A stretch of DNA of 64,000 bases, taken from contig NZ_JAZHRX010000001.1 of NCBI RefSeq assembly GCF_036924645.1, positions 5,173,501 through 5,237,500 on the forward strand. The letters are read 5' to 3'. Shown here one piece after another: positions 35,213 to 43,232 of this stretch (its first letter is position 1; each line of letters opens with the position of its first letter). Both the position numbers and the translations under genes were made by a program. The notes under the pieces are model-generated. The model searched no databases, was not told where the DNA came from, and saw nothing but the letters and a program-made list of their open reading frames with translations. The DNA comes from Bradyrhizobium sp. AZCC 2176. GTDB lineage: Bacteria > Pseudomonadota > Alphaproteobacteria > Rhizobiales > Xanthobacteraceae.

Positions 35213-35265
35213 TTGACTATTATAGAAGGCGTATCTGGCTAAAAGTGCCAGATTGACTATTATAG
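35213..35265. promoter_or_regulatory. hipBA operator/promoter: two direct repeats around a palindrome
   Basis: A 13-base element TTGACTATTATAG occurs at 35213-35225 and again, identically, at 35253-35265, exactly 40 bases apart. Between them (35233-35253) is a perfect inverted repeat, ATCTGGC-TAAAAGT-GCCAGAT. The start codon of the HipB-like gene follows 10 bases after the second repeat. This is the expected layout for autorepression by a HipB-type antitoxin or HipBA complex; which element is bound is not known. Confidence 0.65.
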
Positions 35266-35274
35266 GCGGCAGGT

Positions 35275-35526
35275 ATGGACCTTATTGAACTGGGTGAGTG
35301 TGTTAAGGCGGCCCGTAAATCCAAGGGATGGTCGCAGACCAAGCTGGCACATGCTGCAGGCGTCAGCCGCGCACGACTAGAGGCGCTTGAGAATGCGCGC
35401 CTTGCGGAAATGGGCATCAAACATCTGCTTCGCATCTTGAATGCGTTAGATCTCGACCTGCGGTTGACGCAGTTTAATCGCGGTCGCCCGACACTTGAGG
35501 ATCTGGCAGCGGAGGAGACTCGCTAA
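35275..35526 (+). CDS. hipB: HipB-like antitoxin, XRE-type helix-turn-helix
   Basis: An 83-residue protein with a Cro/CI-type helix-turn-helix (KGWSQTKLAHAAGVSRARLE, about residues 18-37) and the short C-terminal tail seen in HipB proteins. Its stop shares one base with the hipA start (TAATG), giving tight coupling. It should bind the upstream repeats and neutralise the kinase toxin. It appears intact although its neighbours are relics. Confidence 0.87.
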   Translation: MDLIELGECVKAARKSKGWSQTKLAHAAGVSRARLEALENARLAEMGIKHLLRILNALDLDLRLTQFNRGRPTLEDLAAEETR

Positions 35527-36767
35527 TGCTCCGCGTCTGGACTGATCAGCAGTCGGCTGGACATTTGGACCGCCATGGACCGCGTGGGACAGCTTTCGTC
35601 TACGAGCCGAAAGTGGCAACCGAACGTGCAGTCTCGATTACCATGCCGGTGCGAACAGCATCTTGGAATACGCAACATGGTCTTGCGCCGATATTCGACA
35701 TGAATCTCCCGGAGGGGGCGCTCCGGGCGTACCTCATGCGAAGTTTTGCCAAGGCAACCGGAACGTTTGATGATTTCGATTTGCTAGCGGTCGTTGGACG
35801 AACCCAGATCGGGCGCATCCGTTACTCTGATCTTGATGCCGAGCTAAGCGAGGACGTTCCATTCCAATCGATCGACGAGATACTCAGCGCAAAGCGCGGT
35901 GGCGAGTTGTTTGCTTATCTGCTTGAGAAGTTTGCGGTCCATTCAGGGCTTTCGGGCATCCAGCCCAAGGTGATGATCCGCGCTGTCGACGACGTTGGAA
36001 AAGGTGCAGGTGATCGCCAGTCCCAGAGCTTCCGCAGCGCTACACACATCGTGAAGTTTTGGGACCCGAACGAATATCCCGAGCTGGCTGCCAACGAACA
36101 TTTCTGTCTGTCGGCCGCAAAAGCCATAGGATTGACCGTTCCGGATTTCCAGCTTTCGGACAACGGTGCCGCCATTGTTGTAAAGCGCTTCGATATACGG
36201 CTTGACGGCACTTATCTGGGCTACGAGGACTTTTGCGTCCTCAACGGTGTACCCACTATCGAGAAATACAATGGTGGCTACGAAACACGCTTGTTCAAGC
36301 GTGCTCGCGAATTCATCGATCCTGCTGGGCAGCGCAACGCGCTAGAGGATCTATTCAAGTTGTTCGTCCTCAATTGTGCACTTCGCAATGGTGACGCACA
36401 TCTGAAAAACTTCGGTGTCATCTATGAAGATGTAACTGGTGCTGCACGTCTTGCGCCGGTCTATGATCTCGTCAGCACGGTGCCCTATTTGCCGAAGGAC
36501 GGCATGGCGCTCACGTTGAATGGTTCGACCAACTGGCCGGACCGCAAAGCGTTGGAGCGTCTTGGTCAAACCCGCTGCGATCTTTCCCTGCAGGCCATCA
36601 ATAGGATCGCTGAGCAAGCCGCGGACGTTCTGGCGAAGTTGGCACCGGAGGTAACGAAGTATTTCAGCGAGAATTCCGCTCATCGCGAGATCGGAGATAA
36701 ACTTCTGGCGGCCTGGCAGAAGGGCATTCGCGAGAGTCTTGGCTTTTCGAGTGTCGTACTCGTATAA
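35526..36767 (+). CDS. hipA: HipA-like serine/threonine kinase toxin
   Basis: A 413-residue protein of the HipA family, close to the usual 410-440. The N-terminal Couple_hipA domain is followed by the kinase: SGIQPKVMI (phosphate-loop region, about residue 145), NGDAHLKNFGVI (catalytic loop, about 288) and LAPVYDLVST (metal-binding segment, about 315). In E. coli HipA phosphorylates glutamyl-tRNA synthetase and causes growth arrest; the target here is unknown. All key residues are present, so it is probably functional. The pair may help stabilise the island. Confidence 0.88.
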   Translation: MLRVWTDQQSAGHLDRHGPRGTAFVYEPKVATERAVSITMPVRTASWNTQHGLAPIFDMNLPEGALRAYLMRSFAKATGTFDDFDLLAVVGRTQIGRIRYSDLDAELSEDVPFQSIDEILSAKRGGELFAYLLEKFAVHSGLSGIQPKVMIRAVDDVGKGAGDRQSQSFRSATHIVKFWDPNEYPELAANEHFCLSAAKAIGLTVPDFQLSDNGAAIVVKRFDIRLDGTYLGYEDFCVLNGVPTIEKYNGGYETRLFKRAREFIDPAGQRNALEDLFKLFVLNCALRNGDAHLKNFGVIYEDVTGAARLAPVYDLVSTVPYLPKDGMALTLNGSTNWPDRKALERLGQTRCDLSLQAINRIAEQAADVLAKLAPEVTKYFSENSAHREIGDKLLAAWQKGIRESLGFSSVVLV

Positions 36768-37796
36768 CCAGACGTCTTGCGACGTCGGCATAAATGCGGC
36801 GCCGTTCCAGGTGTATGCAACTGCGGGTCACCATCGTTTGTTCGACAAAGCCCGCATGACATCGTATCGCTATTTTGATCGAGGCGCGAGAGGGCAGCAA
36901 CGCACAGAGACTCATGGCCGTGCTCGATCTGGATTCGCCGTCGATGGCGGCCGACCGCGAGCGATTGTCGGCTGAAACGGCCGTTGCGGTAGAGGCGTCG
37001 ACACCGAGACATGGCTGGAAATTACGGCGGCTGGCCGCCGCCGGCATCCTGCAATTCATCCACGGATTCCGAACGCTTCATCGCGCCTCCGGCTGGGAGC
37101 ATGACCCCGAGCCGTCGGCCCACGATCGTATTCTTGCCCGAGGGCGATGTGGGCACTGCGGGTCATCGGCCCTGTTCGCGCGAGAACGGCGATCCCGGTT
37201 CCCCTGTAGATCGCCTCGATCTCCGGGCTTCGGTACAGATCCGCGGATGCTCGATCGGCCATGGCCTTGAACGGCGCATCGTCCCTGCGCAGCATGATCC
37301 CGTAGGGTTCGGCCTTCGAAAAAGTCTCGTCGCTGATGATGCAGGCAGATGGGTCCTTCGATCTCGCGATCGCGACGGCGAGGCAGCCGCATGCCGTGCG
37401 CTCGCGACGTGGTGGCGCACCATTGGGCCGCAAAGCTGTTCGCATGTGGAGCTTCCGCCGGCCCTATGAATCGGTGAACTGGATTCATCGGCTAGTGCAT
37501 AAGGTCGTTTGTGCATCTCCCTTCGTTGCCAATAACCTTCAGCGTCCCGAACGCACAAAGTACCTTGGTACATCTCGCCAGGCGGACACAATCCACTTCC
37601 TCCGCGAAGGTGTCCGGAGTCACGGCAAGGCACCACTACCTACACCCGAACGGGCGTAACCGATATCATGCCAACCATCCGAACGTTTGCGATCCGAATT
37701 GACGACTCGGCTTTTGGCCTGCCGTGGTGACATTCTTTCTTGAGTTCGGGAGCGTCCGTCCAGTCGGCGCGAAGCGATTTCGGTAGGGCAGCAGCC
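36768..37796. other. Gene-poor stretch between hipA and the glycine-rich protein genes
   Basis: About 1 kb of overlapping frames with no complete gene. A minus-strand fragment of an amino-acid binding protein lies at 37200-37385 (listed separately). The rest of the stretch, including 36780-37150 and 37450-37740, matches nothing I recognise. A ribosome binding site (GGTAGGG) precedes the ATG at 37797. Confidence 0.5.
37200..37385 (-). pseudogene. Amino-acid ABC transporter binding protein (GltI-like) relic
   Basis: On the minus strand IARSKDPSACIISDETFSK, EPYGIMLRRDDAPFKAMADR and LYRSPEIEAIYR occur in one frame. These are typical of the C-terminal lobe of glutamate/aspartate-type binding proteins. 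No start, signal peptide or first lobe remains, and the frame changes character on both sides. It is a dead fragment of about 60 codons. Confidence 0.65.
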
Positions 37797-39035
37797 ATGG
37801 GTGTTCGGAGTGTATCGGACGGCGGTCACCTCGGCATCAAGTATCCGCTCGGGTACGATGCACCAGGCTCGTGGTGGCTTTCCGCGGATTCGTGGCCACT
37901 CTTCCCGACCCACACGGGAGATAACAGCGCCGGCAATGGCGGCAACGGTTATTTTGCCGGGAGCCTGATCGGCAAGAGCTACGCTGCTTTCGAGCCGTTC
38001 AACGTGGCGCAGGCCGGCTCCCATGCGACAGCCGACGCCTATCAGACGAACATTGCGTATTTTGATCAGTCCGCGACCCAGATCGCGGGAATTGGCGGTG
38101 ATGGCGGCAATGGGAATGCCGCATTGGGCGGAAACGTCGGCGCGTTCGGGTCTGTCGGCCCTGGCGTGATCGCCACCGGTGACAACAGCGCCGGCAATGG
38201 CGGCGATGGCTACTTCTTCGGAGCAATGGTGCACGCTCCTGTCGCGGTCTATGCTCCGATCAACATTGCGGTGGCAGGATACAATTCCAGTGCCCACGCT
38301 GATCAGACGAACCATGTGGTGTTCGATCAATCCGCGTTTCAGATGGCCGGCGTCGGGGGGGATGGTGGGAACGGCAATGCCGCGACTGGCGGAGATGTGT
38401 CTGTCTCCGGAACTGGCCACGGGCCCCACCAAACCATCGGCGGGTCAGGCCTCGCGTCCGACCACGGCGGGATTGGCTCCAATGCGATCGCGAGCGGGGA
38501 TAACCACGCCGGCAACGGCGGAGACGGATACTTTTACGGGGGCGTCGTTCACGCGTCCTTTGCGTTATACTATCCGATCAATATCGCGGTGGCAGGATAC
38601 AATTCCAGTGCCCACGCTGATCAGACAAACAATGTGGTGTTCGATCAATCCGCGTTTCAGATGGCTAGCGTCGGGGGTGACGGCGGGAACGGCAATGCCG
38701 CGATTGGCGGAAGTCCGGACCTGTTCTCGTCCATCTTCGATTTGATCGGCTCTGACGTCATCGCGACCGGCAACAACGGCGCCGGCAACGGCGGCAACGG
38801 CCATTTCTCGGGAAGCATGGTCGACATCGACGTGGCGATCTACGCCCCGATCAACATTGCGGTCGCCGGATACAATTCAACAGCCGACGCTCATCAGAGC
38901 AACGATGTCGTGTTCGATCAGAGCGCGATCCAGATTTCCGGAATCGGTGGTGACGGCGGCCACGGCAACACTGCGCTTGGCGGCGATTTCGCCATGCACC
39001 TGTTGTCGGACCTTCACTTGCTGGATCATGTCTAA
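37797..39035 (+). CDS. Glycine-rich tandem-repeat protein, probable type I secretion substrate
   Basis: A 412-residue protein of four repeats of about 100 residues. Each core reads TGDNxAGNGGDGYFxG, then YxPINIAVAGYNSxAxADQ, then VVFDQSAxQMAG and VGGDGGNGNAAxGG, with variable linkers of about 17-36 residues. There is no N-terminal signal peptide and no cysteine. Canonical RTX nonapeptides (GGxGxDxUx) are absent, although GGDGGNGN blocks recall them. Repeats 2 and 3 are nearly identical at DNA level (318-base offset), so recent duplication or conversion is likely. A type I exporter is encoded just downstream, so secretion is inferred. The frame is open from a TTG at 37740; ATG 37797 with GGTAGGG is preferred. 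Function unknown; an adhesive or extracellular structural role is possible. Confidence 0.8.
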   Translation: MGVRSVSDGGHLGIKYPLGYDAPGSWWLSADSWPLFPTHTGDNSAGNGGNGYFAGSLIGKSYAAFEPFNVAQAGSHATADAYQTNIAYFDQSATQIAGIGGDGGNGNAALGGNVGAFGSVGPGVIATGDNSAGNGGDGYFFGAMVHAPVAVYAPINIAVAGYNSSAHADQTNHVVFDQSAFQMAGVGGDGGNGNAATGGDVSVSGTGHGPHQTIGGSGLASDHGGIGSNAIASGDNHAGNGGDGYFYGGVVHASFALYYPINIAVAGYNSSAHADQTNNVVFDQSAFQMASVGGDGGNGNAAIGGSPDLFSSIFDLIGSDVIATGNNGAGNGGNGHFSGSMVDIDVAIYAPINIAVAGYNSTADAHQSNDVVFDQSAIQISGIGGDGGHGNTALGGDFAMHLLSDLHLLDHV

Positions 39036-39304
39036 ACGGGGCTCTCGATTTTTCATTTGACGCAGTTTCTTGACGCGCACCGGTCTCCACCCACGGATCA
39101 AGTCACAAGGCATGCTTCGCTCGAAAACGCTCCAGCGGCATTGAAGCTCACCGGATCTCGGCGGCGAGACGGTAGCATTTCGGGCGTACACCGTTGCCAC
39201 AGGGTGGCATCAGCTTTGGCGGCTAGACCGCTCCGGTGTCCAAATCCAAAATCCTTGCTGTCCACATTGGGACGCACAGTGCGCAAACCATCAGGGAGAT
39301 TCAC

Positions 39305-39841
39305 ATGTCAAAGGCTAAGGTAATGTTTCCTTCCGATACGATCGCGTTCAAGGACGTCGACACCGGCGGCAACAGCGCAGGTAACGGTGGAGACGGCGTC
39401 AACACGGGTAACATCAGCAGCAGCCCAAGCATCAGCTTCAACCCCTACAACAAGGCGGAAGGCGCCGACGTGCACGTCAAGACCGGCGATCAGGTTCACC
39501 AGAAGGCGGACTGGGACGCCGGCGGCGCGAACGCGGAGGCGGAGAAGCATTCGAAAGCAGAGACCGGAAAAGCCGTATCGAATGGCGACCAGGAATCGGA
39601 CAGCGGCCACAACAAATCCGACGTGGACGCCAGCACGACGGCCTATCAGGAAAACTACCTCAAGGCCGACATGAGCCAGACTGTGATGGCCGGCATCGGC
39701 GGCGACGGCGGCGACCACAACAAGGCGGAAGGCGGAGATGTCGACTTCAAGGCCAGCATCGAGTCCGCGAACCTGAACGACGCGCTTAACAACTACGAAC
39801 ACTACCATATCGACGATTCAGGCATGTTCGTGCACGGCTGA
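39305..39841 (+). CDS. Glycine-rich acidic protein related to the repeat protein, probable type I secretion substrate
   Basis: A 178-residue protein that carries a single, split copy of the repeat of the upstream gene. TGGNSAGNGGDGVNTG opens it, YQENYLKADMSQTVMAGIGG and DGGDHNKAEGGD close it. Between them is a very hydrophilic insert rich in Lys, Asp, Glu and Ala. The C-terminus NNYEHYHIDDSGMFVHG could be a secretion signal. ATG 39305 has GGGAG seven bases upstream; the open frame from 39236 is less likely. It is directly before the exporter genes, with a hairpin between. No signal peptide, no cysteine. Confidence 0.8.
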   Translation: MSKAKVMFPSDTIAFKDVDTGGNSAGNGGDGVNTGNISSSPSISFNPYNKAEGADVHVKTGDQVHQKADWDAGGANAEAEKHSKAETGKAVSNGDQESDSGHNKSDVDASTTAYQENYLKADMSQTVMAGIGGDGGDHNKAEGGDVDFKASIESANLNDALNNYEHYHIDDSGMFVHG

Positions 39842-39859
39842 TCGACACCTCCAGGAGCA

Positions 39860-39889
39860 GAGAACCGGCGGCCAGGGCTGCCGGTTCTC
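39860..39889 (+). promoter_or_regulatory. Stem-loop between substrate gene and exporter genes
   Basis: A perfect 10-bp inverted repeat (GAGAACCGGC / GCCGGTTCTC) with a 10-base loop, 18 bases after the stop of the glycine-rich gene. No T-run follows, so partial termination or mRNA protection is more likely than a full stop. In several type I operons a structure at this place keeps substrate mRNA above exporter mRNA. Confidence 0.6.
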
Positions 39890-39958
39890 ACTTCGCCGCG
39901 AGGTCGGCGAACAACTGGGTGGCAAGGGTCGGACTTCAGATCTCTGGCGGGGACCGCA

Positions 39959-41695
39959 ATGCTGATGCCACCGCTCCGGCTGCAAACGATCTCACCACCG
40001 CGGACGCCGTTGAAGGTGGCCTTACGGGCATGCGCGGGATCGCTCGGACTCGTTTTTGCGTATAGCTGCAGCTATAATCTCCTTCTCCTCGCGCCTTCCA
40101 TCTATCTGCTACAGATCTATGATCGCGTCCTGTCGAGCCGCAGCGGCGATACGCTCCTGATGCTGACGCTGATCGTTGCGTTTACCGTCGTGGTTGGCGG
40201 AGTGCTTGATGCACTGCGCCGCGCTGCACTGGGCCGGATGGGCGAGTGGCTTGAGGAAGAACTCCATCCGGCAGTGCTCTCCGCGTGCTTCAAGTACGCC
40301 TATGAAGCGGATCGGGCGCGGGCATCGGAAGCATATCGCGATCTTACGTCCCTGCGTCAGTTCGCTCAGTCCGGAGCTAGCTCGACGCTGTTTGACGCGC
40401 TCTGGACGCCGCTCTTTCTCGGCGTCCTCTTCCTTGTGCATCCGTTGCTGGGAGTGATCGGCGCACTCAGCGCGCTTCTCCTGCTTGGTCTCGGGCTTGC
40501 CGGAGACTGGCTCACGCAAGGCCCGCAGGCGCGCTCGGCTGCCGCACTGACGAAGAGCCAGGGGTGGTTCGCCATGGCCGTCGGAAATCTCCACGTCATC
40601 AGGGCGATGGGAATGCTCGACGGAGCCGCGCGCTTCATCGGCCAGGCTGCGCAGGATGCAAGGAGCGAGCAGGCGGTGGTGCAACGCCGCCACGAGACCA
40701 TCATGCTGATCTCCAAACCCGCGCGGGCGCTGGCGCAGGTCCTGATCATGGGCACTGCCGCCTGGCTCGTCCTGGAACAGAGTAGAAGTGCTGCCATCAT
40801 CTTTGCCACGAGCATGCTGTTCGGACGCGCGCTCGCGCCCATTGAAGGGGCGATTGCGGGATGGAAGGCTTTCGCGATGGCCCAGGCCGCCTACCGCCGG
40901 CTCAACGACATCATGGCCGCTGTCACCCCGGTTGCGAACATCAAGGCTCTCCCGGACAGGCCGAAGGGCAACCTCATCGTCAACAATGTTGGCGCCGTCA
41001 TGCCAGGGTCGAGCCATTTGATGCTAAAGGATGTGTCGTTCAGTCTCGCGCCTGGTGAATGCCTTGGCATCATTGGTCCATCCGGCTCCGGCAAATCCAC
41101 ACTCGGCAAGATCATCACCGGAATCTCCGCTCCGACGGTAGGTTCGGTCCTGCTCAATGGCATCGACGTCTTGGCCGTGCGCGATCTGGGAGGCGGCCGG
41201 CGCCTCGGATACCTGCCGCAGGATATCGATCTCTTCGGAGAAACCGTAAAGGACATCATTGCACGGCTGGACGACGCGGATTTGCAGAAGGTCATTGAAG
41301 CAGCAAAGCTGGCCGGCCTTCACGAGACGATCATTCGGCTGCCGCAGTCGTACGATACGGTCGTCGTTGGCGGAGGGGCCAATCTCCCGCGTGGTTTTCG
41401 CCAGCGCCTCGGCCTTGCACGGGCGTTTTTTGGCGACCCGCACCTCGTGGTCCTCGACGAGCCGAACTCCAGCCTGGACGCTCTCGGCGAGCGCATGCTC
41501 TTCGACGCCATTGAGCGGATGAAGGCGGCCAATACAACTGTCATCATCATCACCCACCGGATCGGGATCCTCGGCGCAACGAACAAGCTTGCCATCATGG
41601 AGGGCGGTGCGGTCAGCGCATTCGGTGACAGCAAGGAAGTTTTCGAAAGGTGTTTGACACGCCCCCAAGTTGCTTCGCGCGAATCTGTCTCATGA
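39959..41695 (+). CDS. Type I secretion ABC transporter, PrtD-like
   Basis: A 578-residue fused permease-ATPase without a peptidase domain, the size of PrtD/HasD exporters. A six-helix ABC exporter domain (about residues 30-310) is followed by Walker A GPSGSGKST, Q-loop YLPQDIDLF, Walker B LVVLDEPNSSLD and H-loop ITHR. The ABC signature reads NLPRGFRQRLGLARA where the family normally has NLSGGQRQRIGLARA, so three of five LSGGQ positions are changed. ATP hydrolysis could be affected, or the motif may have adapted. It overlaps the membrane-fusion gene by four bases. With the upstream repeat proteins it should form a type I secretion system; no TolC gene is seen here. Confidence 0.88.
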   Translation: MLMPPLRLQTISPPRTPLKVALRACAGSLGLVFAYSCSYNLLLLAPSIYLLQIYDRVLSSRSGDTLLMLTLIVAFTVVVGGVLDALRRAALGRMGEWLEEELHPAVLSACFKYAYEADRARASEAYRDLTSLRQFAQSGASSTLFDALWTPLFLGVLFLVHPLLGVIGALSALLLLGLGLAGDWLTQGPQARSAAALTKSQGWFAMAVGNLHVIRAMGMLDGAARFIGQAAQDARSEQAVVQRRHETIMLISKPARALAQVLIMGTAAWLVLEQSRSAAIIFATSMLFGRALAPIEGAIAGWKAFAMAQAAYRRLNDIMAAVTPVANIKALPDRPKGNLIVNNVGAVMPGSSHLMLKDVSFSLAPGECLGIIGPSGSGKSTLGKIITGISAPTVGSVLLNGIDVLAVRDLGGGRRLGYLPQDIDLFGETVKDIIARLDDADLQKVIEAAKLAGLHETIIRLPQSYDTVVVGGGANLPRGFRQRLGLARAFFGDPHLVVLDEPNSSLDALGERMLFDAIERMKAANTTVIIITHRIGILGATNKLAIMEGGAVSAFGDSKEVFERCLTRPQVASRESVS

Positions 41696-43200
41696 AAATT
41701 TCATTCGCTCACATCAACATTCGGGAGATTCCACGATGGCTGGTGTCAGCGGCGCTGGCGTTTTGCGACCGGCTGCGCGGTGTCACCTGGCTCCGCATCA
41801 AACGTTTTCACCGTCTCTTTGCCCGGAGGGGATGGGATCGTCTGAAAATTGCATTCGCTCACGTCGAGATGTGGCAGGTGCCACGGTGGTTGAGATCGGC
41901 GCCGCCGGCGCTCCGCGACCGACTTCGCGGTGTCACCTGGACAGGCAACCTGCTGGTTTGCGGCTTTGTCGTTGGTCTCGGTACCTGGTCAACCTATGCC
42001 CCCCTCGAGAGCGCAGCGATTGCCGTCGGCACCGTCGAGTCCGAGTCGAGCCGCAAGACGATTCAGCACCTTGAGGGTGGCATCATCAGGGAAATTCTGG
42101 TCGCGGACGGCGACGTTGTCCGCGCCGGACAAACGCTGATCTCGTTGGAGGACACCAAGGCGCGCGCCGAAGCGCAGAGCCTCCAAGGCCAGTTGTGGGA
42201 GGCGACGGCACGAGAAGCACGGCTGCAGGCGGAACAGCATGGAGAGGAACAAGTGTTGTTTCCGGCCAGCTTGGAGATGGCGCAGTATGCTAGTTCGTCG
42301 GTCGCAGATGTCCTTGCGGGGCAGCAAGCCATCTTCGAAACGCGTCGGCAGGTCTTTCAATCGCAAGCGGCCGTAAATCGGGAGAAAAGGTCGCAGGTGG
42401 AGAAAGAGATCGAGGGCCTCAGGGCGCAGGAAAGCGCGGCCTCAAGGCGCATCGAAATCGTCCGCGAGGAAGCGGCGACCGTCGCGATGCTCGTTAATAA
42501 GGGGCTTGAGCGGCGTCCGCGCCTTCTGAACCTCGAGCGGGAGATGGCTGACATCGAGGGGCGGCGGGGTGAGATTGTCGCGCAGATATCGCGCGCCGGG
42601 CAGGTTATCAACGAATCGCAGGCGACTCTTCTCAAACTCGAGAACGACCGCCAGAACGAGATCGCGCAGTCGCTGCGCGAGGTGCAAAACCAGATTTTTC
42701 AGATACGCGAACGACTGCAGGCGGCCGACGACCAACTGTCACGAACGGCGGTCAAGGCGCCCCAGGACGGCGTGGTGACGGACCTGAGGATTCATACCCC
42801 AGGCGGCGTCATTGGCGCCGGCGCACCTCTCATGGACCTGGTTCCCCGGCAAGATCGGCTCATCGTAATTGCGCGCGTCAGGCCCGAGGACATCGATGTG
42901 GTCCGTCCCGGACTGGGCGCGGACGTGAACCTCCTGCCTTACAATCAGCGGCGCGTACCACGGCTCCATGGGACTGTGACGCACGTTTCTGCCGACCGTC
43001 TGGTCGACAAGCGCACGGATCAGCCCTACTACGCAACGAAGATTCGAGTGCAAGATCCGGCAGGCGCGGGGATCGATGGTGTCCAGATTATTCCGGGAAT
43101 GCCGGCCCAAGTGTTCATCAAGACGGGTCGCGGCACCGTGGCGCTCTACGCTCTCAGGCCTCTGCTCGACAGCTTCCACGGCGCGTTCCGTGAGGACTAA
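41692..43200 (+). CDS. Type I secretion membrane-fusion protein, HlyD/PrtE-like, with duplicated N-terminus
   Basis: A 502-residue adaptor. ATG 41692 overlaps the exporter stop (ATGA). The canonical part begins at about residue 85 with a transmembrane helix (NLLVCGFVVGLGTWSTYAPL), then EGGIIREILVADGDVVRAGQ (lipoyl half-motif), a long coiled coil rich in Glu, Arg and Gln (about 150-360) and the C-terminal beta domain with VKAPQDGVVTDLRIHTPGG. The first about 80 residues contain two copies of a 32-residue unit, KISFAHINIREIPRW... and KIAFAHVEMWQVPRW..., both ending DRLRGVTW, probably cytosolic. I know of no such duplication in standard HlyD proteins. It bridges the exporter and an outer-membrane channel. 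Confidence 0.88.
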   Translation: MKISFAHINIREIPRWLVSAALAFCDRLRGVTWLRIKRFHRLFARRGWDRLKIAFAHVEMWQVPRWLRSAPPALRDRLRGVTWTGNLLVCGFVVGLGTWSTYAPLESAAIAVGTVESESSRKTIQHLEGGIIREILVADGDVVRAGQTLISLEDTKARAEAQSLQGQLWEATAREARLQAEQHGEEQVLFPASLEMAQYASSSVADVLAGQQAIFETRRQVFQSQAAVNREKRSQVEKEIEGLRAQESAASRRIEIVREEAATVAMLVNKGLERRPRLLNLEREMADIEGRRGEIVAQISRAGQVINESQATLLKLENDRQNEIAQSLREVQNQIFQIRERLQAADDQLSRTAVKAPQDGVVTDLRIHTPGGVIGAGAPLMDLVPRQDRLIVIARVRPEDIDVVRPGLGADVNLLPYNQRRVPRLHGTVTHVSADRLVDKRTDQPYYATKIRVQDPAGAGIDGVQIIPGMPAQVFIKTGRGTVALYALRPLLDSFHGAFRED

Positions 43201-43232
43201 GCTGCGACCAGAACTGCGAGTTCAGGAAACTC

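Noticed and set aside
37163..37636. A 157-codon minus-strand frame over the binding-protein relic
   Set aside because: The recognisable GltI-like motifs are in a different frame; this one is Arg/Ser-rich shadow sequence.
37920..39000. Regularly spaced DNA repeats that might suggest a CRISPR-like or satellite array
   Set aside because: The units are in one reading frame, about 300 bases long and vary mainly at synonymous and linker positions; they encode protein repeats.
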